Assembly (NCBI RefSeq): GCF_000300515.1
Contig: NZ_AMSI01000003.1
Location: 186,001-250,000 of the forward strand
DNA: 64,000 nt
Direction of reading: 5' to 3'
DNA from: Nitratireductor indicus C115
GTDB taxonomy: Bacteria > Pseudomonadota > Alphaproteobacteria > Rhizobiales > Rhizobiaceae
In this document: positions 35,959-49,109 of the stretch, piece by piece
How the letters are laid out: each line of letters starts with the position of its first letter
Position numbering within the stretch: the first letter of the stretch is position 1
The notes under the pieces: model-generated
The model's input: only the letters and a program-made list of their open reading frames with translations
Databases searched by the model: none
Told to the model about the DNA's origin: nothing
Position numbers and translations under genes: made by a program

Positions 35959-37134
35959 TCAGCCCATAAGCGCCACACGCCGGCTTTCACGCCGCGCCAG
36001 ATGCATGAGCATCAATGCGACCAGCGGGAAAGCGGCCCCGGCGATACCCAGATCCGAAACATCGGCATATTCAAGAACCCGGCCTCCCACCATCGTGCCA
36101 AGCGCCACACCCAGATAGATGGCCGAAGCGTTGAGGGCCAGCGCAAGACCCGCCACATCCGGTGCAAACCCCGCAAGCCGGCTCGCCTGCGCAGGCGGAA
36201 ACGTCCAGCCCACGAAACCCCATGGCACGATGAGGGCAAAGAGAAGCGGCCCGGCAATATTCACCGGCGCAAACCGCATCAGCACCGAAAAGCCAAGCGA
36301 GAAAAGCGCGGCCAGAAGCATCGAGCCCACCACCACGCGCGAGGCACCGAGCCTGTCGGCAAGGCGGCCGCTTGCATAATTTCCCAGGATCGCCCCCAAC
36401 CCGTAGGCCAGAAGCACCATCGGCAGATAATCCGGAGAAAGTCCCACCCCTTGCGTAGCGATTGGCCCGAGATAGGCGATCACGGCAAACCCGCCCGTAA
36501 GGTAAAGGACCGAAACGGCAAGGCTGAGAAGGATGCCGGGACGACGCACCACCAGAACCCGCTCGGAAAGCGGGATATGCGTGCCCTCGATCGTGCGCGG
36601 CAGCCATATCCACAATGCCGAGAGGCAGAAGAAGCCAACCACGGCCAGCATGACGAAAGCACCCCGCCAACCCACCATATGCGCCAGAAACGAACCTGCC
36701 GGCGCGCCAAAGGCGAGTGCGAATGTCGTGCCGCCGACAACCACCGAAATCGCGGCGGCCCGCCGCTCAGGCCCTGCGAGCGTGACCGCCGCAGCCTGCG
36801 CCGTGGCAGCAAACAGGCCGCCCGCAAGCCCGATGATCACCTGCGCACCGAAGAGAGGCAGAAAACCGCCGCTGAGAGCGGCCACGAGATTGCCGAGCAC
36901 GAAAAAGCTCAAGGCAAGGGCGATGGCGCGGCGCCGGTTCATGCCGCCCGTAAGCGCGGAAAGCACCGGTGTGCCGAGCGCATAGGCCATGGAATAGGCC
37001 GATACGAGATAACCGGCCTCCGCCACCGTCACCCCGGTCTCATCGGATATCAAAGGCAGGAGCCCGGCAAAAACGAAAGCGACGGTGCTGACCGCGAAGG
37101 CGCCCAGCGCCAGCAGGGAAAGACGTTTGTCCAT
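35959..37134 (-). CDS. MFS transporter, DHA1-type drug efflux
   Basis: A 391-residue major facilitator with 12 predicted helices. The loop between helices 2 and 3 reads GGMNRRRAIALALSFF, a motif A variant. The family is AraJ/Bcr-like (DHA1) and exports sugars or drugs by proton antiport; the substrate is not known. It is divergent from an ArsR-type regulator across a 154-bp gap that carries an inverted repeat, so it is probably repressed by that protein until an inducer is present. Confidence 0.9.
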   Translation of the reverse strand: MDKRLSLLALGAFAVSTVAFVFAGLLPLISDETGVTVAEAGYLVSAYSMAYALGTPVLSALTGGMNRRRAIALALSFFVLGNLVAALSGGFLPLFGAQVIIGLAGGLFAATAQAAAVTLAGPERRAAAISVVVGGTTFALAFGAPAGSFLAHMVGWRGAFVMLAVVGFFCLSALWIWLPRTIEGTHIPLSERVLVVRRPGILLSLAVSVLYLTGGFAVIAYLGPIATQGVGLSPDYLPMVLLAYGLGAILGNYASGRLADRLGASRVVVGSMLLAALFSLGFSVLMRFAPVNIAGPLLFALIVPWGFVGWTFPPAQASRLAGFAPDVAGLALALNASAIYLGVALGTMVGGRVLEYADVSDLGIAGAAFPLVALMLMHLARRESRRVALMG

Positions 37135-37150
37135 GGGAGGAGTTGCCTTT

Positions 37151-37176
37151 GTTCAAAATTCATTGAACTATTGAAC
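37151..37176. promoter_or_regulatory. Candidate ArsR-family operator
   Basis: GTTCA-N8-TGAAC is an inverted repeat at 37151-37168, followed by a third half-site TTGAAC at 37171-37176. It lies in the divergent gap close to the transporter start, the expected place for an ArsR-type repressor site. Confidence 0.55.
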
Positions 37177-37288
37177 ATGTACTCGTCCATGTCAATCGCC
37201 ATACGTCGATTGCCGCCGCCTCCTGACACGGTGACACCGCGTCGCGGGTCCTTGCATCCCGATCAGGATCGCTTAGGTTAGACCGATC

Positions 37289-37630
37289 ATGTTGCCGCAT
37301 CCGACTGTCGAGCAGCTCAGTCTGCACACTGTTTTATCCGCGCTCGGGGATCCCACCCGGCTGGCGATCGTCGGCGACCTGGCGCGGCGCGAGGGCACGG
37401 CCCTGTCCTGTTCGCATTTTTCGGGGCTGGGATCGAAGTCGAACCTCTCCTATCACATCGCCAAGATGCGCGAGGCAGGCATCATCCGTGTGGAGCCCTG
37501 CGGCACCGCGCGTCTGGTGACGCTGCGCCGGGCCGATCTCGATTCCCGCTTTCCGGGCCTGCTCGATTCGATCATCTCGACGGCTGTAAGCATGCCGCCG
37601 CCCGAAAAGCGGCTGGCTCCGGTCGATTGA
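37289..37630 (+). CDS. ArsR-family HTH regulator
   Basis: A 113-residue winged-helix protein with LHTVLSALGDPTRLAIVGDL at the start and SNLSYHIAKMREAGII as recognition helix, followed by the beta wing. No metal-binding cysteine pair of the ArsR/SmtB kind is present in helix 3; only single cysteines occur (LSCSHF, EPCGT), so it probably senses an organic ligand. Divergent from the MFS gene. Confidence 0.9.
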   Translation: MLPHPTVEQLSLHTVLSALGDPTRLAIVGDLARREGTALSCSHFSGLGSKSNLSYHIAKMREAGIIRVEPCGTARLVTLRRADLDSRFPGLLDSIISTAVSMPPPEKRLAPVD

Positions 37631-37726
37631 TACCACTTGCCGAAAAGCTCGGGTCCGCGCGCGCCGCGGATTCTCTTCCCTTCTTCCCCGGCCGGCATGC
37701 GGCCCGTTTTGCGAAGGACAGCCAAA

Positions 37727-38047
37727 ATGGCATGGCTCTATCTCGGGGTTGCTGGTCTGCTTGAAGTCGTCTGGGCGACCTTCATGAAGGAATCGGCCGG
37801 TTTCACGAAGCTTGTTCCGACGCTTCTCATGGCTGTGGCCATGTTCGGAAGCTTCTGGTTGCTGGCCGCTGCCATGCGCACATTGCCGCTGGGCACTGCC
37901 TACGCGATCTGGACGGGCATCGGCGCTATCGGAGCCTTTGTGGTCGGCATTCTTTTCATGCATGAACCGGCCACAGCAGGACGATTGGTGAGCGCAGCCC
38001 TGCTTGTGGCCGGTATGGTCGGCCTGAAACTCACCTCCGGCCATTAG
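37727..38047 (+). CDS. sugE: SMR-family guanidinium/quaternary ammonium exporter (SugE/Gdx)
   Basis: A 106-residue, four-helix small multidrug resistance protein. The transport-essential glutamate is E13 in AGLLEVVWAT. The pattern LEVVWATFMKESAGFT matches the SugE/Gdx subgroup, which exports guanidinium ion with proton exchange, more than EmrE. The ATG at 37727 gives the family's standard length. I looked for a guanidine riboswitch in the 96 bp upstream and found none. Confidence 0.9.
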   Translation: MAWLYLGVAGLLEVVWATFMKESAGFTKLVPTLLMAVAMFGSFWLLAAAMRTLPLGTAYAIWTGIGAIGAFVVGILFMHEPATAGRLVSAALLVAGMVGLKLTSGH

Positions 38048-38112
38048 AACATCTCCGCAGTCAGACACTCCGGCGGTATCAGGCCGGCAGTATCAGCCCG
38101 CCAATATCAGGA

Positions 38113-38859
38113 TCACTCGAGAAGCCACCGGAAGGCGCGCTTCAGCTCCTTCGTCCCGTCACGTTCGTACCAGCGCCCGTGAGCGATGATCACGCGTTCG
38201 GGCTGCCACCCGATCATGGTTTCGACTGCCGCTTTCAACGCATCCTTCTGGGCAGAAAAGGTCAGCCGCATGTCGCGCGGCATCTGTCCGTCCGGATCCT
38301 GCACGCCGCCAAGCCATGTCAGAACGCGCATTGGAAACGACAATTTGCGCGGCTCGAAATTCTCGATGAAATCGGTGAGCACCAGCGTGCGCGAGGCACG
38401 GTGGAAAAATTCCACCTCAGTCATGAAACTGCCAGCAATGGGAAGCGTGAAAATCTCTTTGTCCCAGGGATAGCCATCGACGCTCGCGAATTCACGAGCT
38501 TCGAAGTCGATCCGCCCCGCCGCCTGCTCCCTGATCCTGGGGGCGAGCCAAATTTGCGCCTCGGGAAAGGCCTGCCTCCAGAAAGGCACCCACCAATAAT
38601 GTATGCGGTTGGGTGCAACGATATGACGGACGGCCCCCAACACATCGATGGCCTCACGCAGATCCTCGGTAAGATGTGTGGGCGAATGCACGAACAGTTC
38701 CCCGCTTGCGAGCCTCACGATCGTCATCCGCGTGGGGAATTTCATCTTTGGCCATGGCATGCCGAAACGGATTGCCGGACCATCGACGATCCAGACATTC
38801 TCGGCCACGGGCTTGAGGGTGTTGAGCGGTGGATAGGTGACATCGCGGTGAGCAGACAT
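38113..38859 (-). CDS. DUF4336 protein (metallo-beta-lactamase-like fold)
   Basis: A 248-residue protein of the DUF4336 family, related to metallo-beta-lactamases. Seen are ENVWIVDGPAIRFGMPWPKM, HSPTHLTEDLREAIDVLG, IVAPNRIHYWW and the late VIIAHGRWYERDG with probable metal ligands. The start at 38859 has a GGGAGAAAG ribosome-binding site; the frame runs on upstream but without one. Function unknown. It lies between sugE and carB, convergent with sugE. Confidence 0.88.
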   Translation of the reverse strand: MSAHRDVTYPPLNTLKPVAENVWIVDGPAIRFGMPWPKMKFPTRMTIVRLASGELFVHSPTHLTEDLREAIDVLGAVRHIVAPNRIHYWWVPFWRQAFPEAQIWLAPRIREQAAGRIDFEAREFASVDGYPWDKEIFTLPIAGSFMTEVEFFHRASRTLVLTDFIENFEPRKLSFPMRVLTWLGGVQDPDGQMPRDMRLTFSAQKDALKAAVETMIGWQPERVIIAHGRWYERDGTKELKRAFRWLLE

Positions 38860-39059
38860 GGGCTTTCTCCCTTCAGCTCTTCCCCTATAGTCTAACCACA
38901 TCCGACGTGATGAGACGATCTGTCTGTGTCCAGTGCATTTTCGGGGTTCCGTCTCCCGCCGCCATTGCCTATAAGGCCCGCCTAGCCTGACAATTTTCGC
39001 ATGGCCCTTCCGCCTCCCCGCGCGACGGTGCCGTGCGCACGCACAAGATCGGACCTCCC

Positions 39060-42544
<3,485 letters not shown>

Positions 42545-42554
<10 letters not shown>

Positions 42555-43570
42555 TCGGTATCGGGCCGGGGCTGCTCCCCCGGCCCCGCCCCCTCGGCCC
42601 TACCATGCGCGCGAAATTGCCTGCGATAGGCCAGCGGCGAAATCGAAAACGCCTCGATGAAGCGCTGACGCATGGTGACCGGCGAGCCGAAGCCCGCCGC
42701 ATCCGAAACCGCTTCAATTCTCTGATCGGTCGTTTCGAGAAGCCGCTGCACCATTCCAAGGCGCTGCGTCAGCACCCATTGCGAAACAGTGCTGCCCGTC
42801 GCTTTCAGAAAGCGACGGGAAAAATTGCGGCGGCTCATCGCGGCCCTCGCCGCAAGATCGTCCAGACCCAGAGTTTCATGCAGGTTTTCGAGCGCCCATT
42901 GCAGGGTCTGCTCAAAGCGTCCGCCTGAAAAAGCGTCAGGAAGCGGCTGCTCGATATATTGCGCCTGCCCGCCGCTTCGATGCGGAGCAACCACCATGCG
43001 GCGCGCCACCTGGTTGGCGACCGCGGCTCCGTGATCCCTGCGCAGAAGATGAAGACAGCAATCGATGGCCGCTGCAGTTCCCGCCGACGTCAGAATATCC
43101 CCATCATCCACGTAGAGGGCCGCACGATCGAGCTCTACATCCGAAAAACGCTGGGCGAAATCCTCCGCGAACACCCAGTGCGTGGATGCCCGCCGCCCGT
43201 TCAGAATACCGGCTTCTGCCAGCACGAATGACCCGACGCAAAGACCAACCATGCGCGCGCCACGACTGTGCGCTGCCCGTAACGCCTCCAGAAGATGTGT
43301 CGATGGGACCGTCTGCGGATTCGGCCAGGCAGGAATGATAACGGTATCCGCATCCTCAAGCGCGCCAAGATCATGCTCGATCAGCAATGAAAACCCCGAA
43401 AGAGTTTCAACCTTCCCGATCCTTTCGGCACAGACCGTGAGTGCATAGCGCGGCGCGCCGAGCCGTGGCAGATCGTCAGCAAAAACCATGCACGGTACCG
43501 AAAGGTGAAAGGGGCTTACACCGTCATAGGCGACGACAGCGACCCTGTGTGTGCTCATGCAATGGGACAT
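42545..43570 (-). CDS. GlxA-type AraC-family regulator (DJ-1/PfpI sensor domain)
   Basis: A 341-residue regulator. The N-terminal DJ-1/PfpI-like amidase domain (about residues 5-175) has the nucleophile-elbow Cys in [15 protein letters not shown], and the C-terminal AraC DNA-binding domain (about 225-320) has two HTH motifs, including [20 protein letters not shown]. The ATG at 43570 is preferred to one 12 bases downstream because only it has a purine-rich site upstream. It is divergent from the cysteine hydrolase gene, its likely target. Effector unknown. Confidence 0.9.
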
Positions 43571-43713
43571 GGCCCGTTTCCATCGCTCTTTGTCATTCAG
43601 GCCAGTTGTGGCGAAGGGCTTCCTAGTCGATTTTGCCTTTGACGACAACTTTCCTGGTTCAAGATCCGTGAACGGGCACAATTGACCGCAACAACAAGGA
43701 CGTTTGCAGCAAA

Positions 43714-44334
43714 ATGAAGACACATGACACGATCCGCACCATGACCGGCGCCAAGGCCAGAACCAGCTTCGGCACCACGAAGACCGCTCTCATGGTCATC
43801 GATTTTCAGAACGAATATTTCTCCGGCCGCATGCCGATCCCGAACGGCCCGGCAGCTCTTTCGAATGCCAAGCGCCTGATCGAATGGGCGGATGAACACG
43901 GCATACCGGTCTATCACGTCCAGCACGTGACGCCGCCCGGCGCGCCGATATTCGCGGACGGCAGCAGCACGGTGGAATTCCATCCCGATATCGCTCCAGC
44001 CCCCCATCACAAAACCGTTCGCAAGACCTCTGTGAGTGTGTTTCCGACAACGGATATCGACGCACAGCTCAAGAACGCGAAAATCGAAACTCTTATCATC
44101 TCTGGCCTGATGACCCATGCCTGCGTGTCTGGCGCGGCCAGGGACGCCGTTCCGCTCGGCTATGAGGTGGTCATCGCCTCCGATGCCTGCGCAACGCGCG
44201 ACATCACCGGCCCGGACGGCAAAACCATTCCGCATGAGACCTTGCACAACGCGTCGCTCGTCACCCTGTCCGACACGTTTGCCGAGATTCTCGACACAGA
44301 CGCCCTCCTCTCCCTGCCCATTGAAGGCGCGTGA
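43714..44334 (+). CDS. Isochorismatase-family cysteine hydrolase
   Basis: A 206-residue hydrolase with the complete triad of the family: D30 in IDFQNEY, K104 in RKTSVSVF and C137 in THACVSGAARDA. These enzymes cleave amide or vinyl-ether bonds of small molecules such as nicotinamide, N-carbamoyl compounds or isochorismate. Substrate cannot be read from the sequence. The divergent GlxA-type regulator, usually inducer-responsive, points to a catabolic role for a nitrogen compound; this is inference. Confidence 0.9.
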   Translation: MKTHDTIRTMTGAKARTSFGTTKTALMVIDFQNEYFSGRMPIPNGPAALSNAKRLIEWADEHGIPVYHVQHVTPPGAPIFADGSSTVEFHPDIAPAPHHKTVRKTSVSVFPTTDIDAQLKNAKIETLIISGLMTHACVSGAARDAVPLGYEVVIASDACATRDITGPDGKTIPHETLHNASLVTLSDTFAEILDTDALLSLPIEGA

Positions 44335-44636
44335 CACGTCCAGGCAGTGCTTGCCAACCAAGCGAGCCGGGCACCTCCCGGCTCGTTCAGGCTGCGACGA
44401 AGCGCAGCACGCCCAATCGCCGCCTCAAATTTGACAGGAAGAGAGGAGAGGCTCCATGCAGTCACGATATATTTCCGTTTGTTTCATATACTTCAGCCTG
44501 AGTGTCTGGAACCGATACGGATGATTTGGACTGCAACCGGGGGCGGGGCAGACACCGGCACTCTGGAAACGAGCCTGGTCGAAGCGCATCCTCTCCCGGG
44601 CCGATAATCGCCAGCGATGCGCCGGGACAAACGATC
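44335..44636. other. Intergenic region between hydrolase and glycosyltransferase
   Basis: No gene seen. A hairpin with a 9-bp stem CGAGCCGGG/CCCGGCTCG at 44363-44385 is a probable terminator for the hydrolase, though its T-tract is weak. The rest has no recognised structure. Confidence 0.5.
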
Positions 44637-46145
44637 ATGAGGAACACCCTCGCGAAGCTCAGGGCACCGCACGTCATTCTTCTGCTGATCGCGGCGATAC
44701 TTGTCGCCCGACTGGCCGATATGGCGCTTTTTCCGCTGATGGATACGACGGAAGCGCGTTATGGGGAAATGGCCCGCAAAATGGCCCTCCTCGGCGATTG
44801 GATAACGCCCTGGGCTGATGATGGCGTGCCATTCTGGGGTAAACCACCACTTTCCTTCTGGATTACCGCGCTGAGCTTTCGCCTGTTCGGTGTTTCCGAG
44901 TTCACTGCCCGTCTGCCGCATTTCCTTTGTGCACTGCTCATCGGCGCCATGGTGTGGGACCTCGCACGCCGGCAATATGGAGCGCGCGCGGCACTCTTGT
45001 CCGCCTCCGTCCTGACGGGCTCCGCCCTGTTCCTCGTATCCTCGGGCGCCGTCATGACCGACACCGCCCTCGTGCTTGGCACTACGGCTGCAATGTACGG
45101 CTTCTGGCTCGCGCTCAATGATCCATCCCCCACACTGCGCCAGCGTGGCGCCTGGGTGTTTTTCATCGGTGTCGCCATAGGCCTCCTCGCCAAGGGTCCG
45201 CTTACACTCGTCCTCGCCGGTCTGCCGCTTTTCATCTGGGTCACCCTGACGCGCAAATGGAAGGAAACCTTCCGGAACCTGCCCTGGATTCTGGGCACAC
45301 TCTTCGTGGCAGCTCTGGTCCTGCCCTGGTACATCCTCGCGGAGCAAAAAACGCCGGGCTTCCTCGACTACTTCATTATCGGGGAACACTGGAGCCGCTT
45401 CATGGTGCCCGGCTGGAAGGGAGACCTCTACGGCACCGCGCACCGTTATCCGCCCGGCACGATCTGGTTGTTCAGCCTGCTGGCTCTCCTGCCCTGGTCG
45501 ATTTCGTTGTTTGTGGGCGCCTGGCAGTCGCGCGGTGAAACGCAGCCGGACGAGAAGCCCGCCGATGCCTCATGGACCCGCTATCTGCTCCTGTGGGCCT
45601 TGCTGCCGTTGATCTTCTTCACCGCCGCGCGCAACATTATCTGGACCTACGCGCTTCCCTCATTGCCAGCCGCAGCACTTCTGCTCGGCGGCTGGATGGC
45701 GCAACGGTCGCAGAAATCGGAAATCTGGGCCATTGCCGGCCTCTCGATCGTCTTCTGTCTGACGGCCGGCGCGGGCGTTGGTCTGGCCCTGTTTCCGAAC
45801 CTGCTCGAGCGTTCCACGGCCAAATCAGTCGCTCAGGCCTATATGCGCTACAAATACGAACCGGATCAGCCCCTTTTCTTCGTGACTCACAGACCGTTTT
45901 CAGCAGGTTTTTATACGCTCGATCACGCACGGCTCGTCAGCGCGATGGGTGACATCGCGGCAAATCTTGCCAGCCCCGGCGGCTACCTTGCCGTTCCGGC
46001 CAGCCTCATGGCCAAATTCGTGAAGCCGGATGATCTGGAAATCGAATACGACCTCGGCCGCTTCGGCGAATACGAGCTATTGCATGTGCACCGCATGAAG
46101 GCTCCCCATGACGGCGAACACACGCCAATAGCCCTCGCCTACTAA
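44637..46145 (+). CDS. ArnT-like family 39 glycosyltransferase
   Basis: A 502-residue integral membrane protein with about 12 helices of the GT39/ArnT (GT-C) superfamily: early loop with TEARYGEMARKMALLGDW containing the acidic catalytic residues, then WGKPPLSFW. Such enzymes use polyprenyl-phosphate sugars to modify lipid A or other envelope polymers on the periplasmic side. A GGGA ribosome-binding site precedes the ATG at 44637. No arn operon is nearby, so the acceptor is open. Confidence 0.88.
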   Translation: MRNTLAKLRAPHVILLLIAAILVARLADMALFPLMDTTEARYGEMARKMALLGDWITPWADDGVPFWGKPPLSFWITALSFRLFGVSEFTARLPHFLCALLIGAMVWDLARRQYGARAALLSASVLTGSALFLVSSGAVMTDTALVLGTTAAMYGFWLALNDPSPTLRQRGAWVFFIGVAIGLLAKGPLTLVLAGLPLFIWVTLTRKWKETFRNLPWILGTLFVAALVLPWYILAEQKTPGFLDYFIIGEHWSRFMVPGWKGDLYGTAHRYPPGTIWLFSLLALLPWSISLFVGAWQSRGETQPDEKPADASWTRYLLLWALLPLIFFTAARNIIWTYALPSLPAAALLLGGWMAQRSQKSEIWAIAGLSIVFCLTAGAGVGLALFPNLLERSTAKSVAQAYMRYKYEPDQPLFFVTHRPFSAGFYTLDHARLVSAMGDIAANLASPGGYLAVPASLMAKFVKPDDLEIEYDLGRFGEYELLHVHRMKAPHDGEHTPIALAY

Positions 46146-46187
46146 GATCGGAGCAGACTTTGCCTGGGATCGAGGGGCGAGCGACTT

Positions 46188-47012
46188 TCACTCACGCCGG
46201 TAGAGCCAAAGCACGACCGGTGACAGCACCACGGTCAGCAGTGCCGGAGCCAGCAGCGCCAGCAACACATCACCACTGCTTGCCGTACCGGCCATCAACC
46301 CGCGCAGCGCCGTCGTCATGTGCGAGACGGGGTTGCGCACCACAAAAGCTTCCAGCCAGCCTGGCATGGTCTCTGGCCGCACCATGATGTTGGAGGCAAA
46401 CACCAGCGGGAAGATGAAGGTGAAGCCGATGGTCATCACGGTCATCGGCGTTCGGATCAGCAATCCGAGCACGATGAAAATCCAGCCTGTACCGAAGCCG
46501 ATGGCGATCAGTAGCAGGAAAGAGGCGATCACTCCGATGAGCCCCGCTTCAGGCCTATAGCCAAGAATGAGCCCCACGGTCAGGATGATCATGCCGGCAA
46601 TCGTATGCCGCAGCACATCACCCACCATGAGCCCGGCAAAGGGCGAAAGCGACCAGATGGGCAGCGAGCGGAAACGCTCGAACAGCCCTTTCGAGAGATC
46701 GGTCGACAACCCCATGCCGGAATAGACGGAATTGAACACGACCGTCTGCACGAGAATGCCCGGCAGAAAGAATTGCAGATAATCGCCCGTCGAGCCCGCA
46801 AGCGCACCGCCAAACACGAATGTGAACAACAGTGTGAACATGAGCGGTGTCATGATCAGGTCAAACAACTGTTCCGGCACATGCTTGAATTTCAGCATTG
46901 CCCGCCAGCCGAAAACCAGCGCGTTGGAGAAGGCCGAAGGCCGGGGCGGCCGCGCGACATTCGAAAGAGCCGCAGGTGTTGCGGCCACACTGCCCTTGTC
47001 GGCGCCGTTCAT
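46188..47012 (-). CDS. ABC exporter permease (ABC-2, DrrB-like)
   Basis: A 274-residue permease with six hydrophobic segments and the ABC-2 pattern, including GILVQTVVFNSVYSGMGLST and the late FVVRNPVSHMTTALRGLM. Its start overlaps the stop of the ATPase gene (47009-47012), so the two form one unit. DrrAB-type exporters move lipophilic compounds such as antibiotics; the substrate is not known. No biosynthetic cluster is adjacent, so it is probably a generic exporter. Confidence 0.92.
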   Translation of the reverse strand: MNGADKGSVAATPAALSNVARPPRPSAFSNALVFGWRAMLKFKHVPEQLFDLIMTPLMFTLLFTFVFGGALAGSTGDYLQFFLPGILVQTVVFNSVYSGMGLSTDLSKGLFERFRSLPIWSLSPFAGLMVGDVLRHTIAGMIILTVGLILGYRPEAGLIGVIASFLLLIAIGFGTGWIFIVLGLLIRTPMTVMTIGFTFIFPLVFASNIMVRPETMPGWLEAFVVRNPVSHMTTALRGLMAGTASSGDVLLALLAPALLTVVLSPVVLWLYRRE

Positions 47013-48025
47013 CGCGTTTCCTCCTCGTCCTGTTCATCCATGGGCTGCCCCGTGAGGGCAAAGAACACCTCATCGAGGCTTGGCGACCCCATAGAAAAAT
47101 CCGAAAGCTCGATGCCCTGCGCGATCAGCGCGGCGATCGCTTCGTTTGCCACTCCGGCAGAGGCCGCAATTGCTGAAAGCTGTGCTCCTTCCGGGCTTCG
47201 CTGTACCGTCGTGCCCAGCCGGGCGGCGAGTATGGTTTCCGCCGCATCCAGACGGGCCGGCGTCGCATCCGCCAGCGCCACGTGCAAAAAGCCGGAGCCG
47301 ATGGCGGATTTCAGTTCGCGGCTCGTACCTTCCGCGATCTTCCGCCCATGATCGATAACCGCGATCCGCGCGGCCAGCTGATCCGCCTCTTCGAGATATT
47401 GCGTGGTCAGAAGGATGGTGACCCCGGACTGGGCCAATTGCCGGATCATTCGCCACACACCCTGCCGCGCCTTGGGGTCAAGCCCGGTGGTCGGTTCGTC
47501 GAGGAAGAGGACACCCGGCGTCACGATCAGGGAAGCGGCGATGTCGAGCCGCCGGCGCATTCCGCCTGAATAGGACTTCACCTGCTTGGCCGCGGCCTCC
47601 GAGAGTTCGAAAGCGGCAAGGAGTTCGTCAGCGCGGTCCTTGGCGCGACGTCCCGGAAATCCCCAGAGCCGCGCCAACATCACAAGGTTCTCACGCCCCG
47701 TTAGATCCTCGTCCAGCGATGCGAATTGCCCGGTCAGCGCGATGGCGCCACGGACCGCCTGCGGATCGACAGCCAGATCATTGCCCATCACCAGCGCAGA
47801 ACCGGAATCTGCCTTGATGAGCGTGGCAAGCACACGGATCAGCGTGGTCTTGCCCGCACCGTTGGGGCCCAATATCGCGAAGATCATGCCGCGCGGCACG
47901 TCGAGATCGATCCCGTCGAGGGCCCTCACCTCGCCGAAACGCTTGGCAAGGCCGCGCGCCGAAATCGCAAGCGGCACCGTTTCTTGCACCAGCAATGCAT
48001 CCGCCGGTGAAATTGCATCATTCAT
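47009..48025 (-). CDS. ABC exporter ATP-binding protein (DrrA-like)
   Basis: A 338-residue DrrA-type ATPase. Walker A GPNGAGKTT lies around residue 53, the signature YSGGMRRRLDIAASL in the middle, Walker B GVLFLDEPTTGLD after it, then a C-terminal regulatory region ending in MGSPSLDEVFFALTG, the typical DrrA closing motif. The ATG at 48025 is chosen for a perfect GGAGG seven bases before it, over an ATG 18 bases upstream. It is transcribed first, before the permease. Confidence 0.92.
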   Translation of the reverse strand: MNDAISPADALLVQETVPLAISARGLAKRFGEVRALDGIDLDVPRGMIFAILGPNGAGKTTLIRVLATLIKADSGSALVMGNDLAVDPQAVRGAIALTGQFASLDEDLTGRENLVMLARLWGFPGRRAKDRADELLAAFELSEAAAKQVKSYSGGMRRRLDIAASLIVTPGVLFLDEPTTGLDPKARQGVWRMIRQLAQSGVTILLTTQYLEEADQLAARIAVIDHGRKIAEGTSRELKSAIGSGFLHVALADATPARLDAAETILAARLGTTVQRSPEGAQLSAIAASAGVANEAIAALIAQGIELSDFSMGSPSLDEVFFALTGQPMDEQDEEETR

Positions 48026-48297
48026 GATGTTCCTCCAGGACATGGTTTCCCCTCAAGGACGAACCAGCCTCCAAAAATCCGACAGCGCGGACACATACAC
48101 CAACGAATTGCTTCCGGCTAACCGGGCAAGAAGGACTGCTGACATCTACCGCCGAAGGCCTCAACCGGCCCCGCTGCAGTCCATCGGCACACAACGCATC
48201 TGCGCATTCTGCAATCAGATGAGAGCTTCCGTCCGCATAAACGCGAAACACAAAAAGATAGAGGGTTCCTCATGCGGCCAAAGAGACGCACGGCGCT

Positions 48298-48963
48298 CTA
48301 GTTGCGCAGGCCGGTTTCCTTCAGAAGGCCCTTGCGCTTGGCGTCGTAATAATAGCCCCGCGCATAAAAACGCACCGCTTGATCCTCGTTTCCGCCGGCC
48401 GTGATATAGGCTCCGCGCAGATATTTCACGGCATATTTCAGGTTCGTCTCCGCATCGAGGAGCCCCGAAGCAGAACCCCGATAGCCCATCGTCTGGGCGG
48501 TATCGTGACGGATCTGCATAAGCCCCCAATAGACACGATTGCGTGCGGCCGGATCGAAATTGCTTTCCCGCTTGACCACGCGGCGAACGAGCCTTTCCGG
48601 CACTTCGTAATGCCTTGCATAGCGGCTGATGAGAGCATCGAGCTCTGGGCTGCGTGCAGCAACCGGGCCCGAAGGCGCACCGGCCTCGAGCGCCGTCAGC
48701 GCTGCCGGGGCAGGTCGCGAACCGGCAAATGCATCCGGCTTCACGGCTTCACGGCTTATCTGGGCATCCTGTTCGGCAACGAGGCTGCTTGCGACCGTCG
48801 CCGCATCCGTATCACTCTCATCCGGTTGCGGTGCAGTCGTCGCGACGCTGGCCTTGCCCGCATCGGCAAGAGCGCCGTTCGTGGCAGTGCAACCCGAGAC
48901 AAACGGGAATGCGATAACGGCACCAACTGCAAGAAGTCGACGGGTCGAAAACGGCAAGGCCAT
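48298..48963 (-). CDS. Lytic transglycosylase lipoprotein (SLT domain)
   Basis: A 221-residue lipoprotein. The lipobox FVSGC gives lipidated C25, followed by an Ala/Asp/Thr-rich spacer (to about residue 105) and an SLT domain with catalytic E133 in KRESNFDP, then YWGLMQIRHDTAQTMGY. It cleaves peptidoglycan to 1,6-anhydromuropeptides. Length is short for the family, close to MltC/EmtA catalytic cores. The 272 bp between it and the ABC gene hold nothing recognised. Confidence 0.9.
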   Translation of the reverse strand: MALPFSTRRLLAVGAVIAFPFVSGCTATNGALADAGKASVATTAPQPDESDTDAATVASSLVAEQDAQISREAVKPDAFAGSRPAPAALTALEAGAPSGPVAARSPELDALISRYARHYEVPERLVRRVVKRESNFDPAARNRVYWGLMQIRHDTAQTMGYRGSASGLLDAETNLKYAVKYLRGAYITAGGNEDQAVRFYARGYYYDAKRKGLLKETGLRN

Positions 48964-49109
48964 CCCTCAAAATCGTAAAGCCTCCACCCGGCGCGCTTTT
49001 ACAGTGCCCTACCCTTAATGACAATCATCCGTCAGGAGAATTCGCGTTCACTCTTCGTACCATTGCGTTTCCATGTTAGAAGCATAGGCTGCGCGAAGGG
49101 ACGTTTGCC

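Noticed and set aside
37631-37726. A guanidine riboswitch upstream of sugE
   Set aside because: No paired ACGR loops or ykkC-like core could be found in the 96-bp gap.
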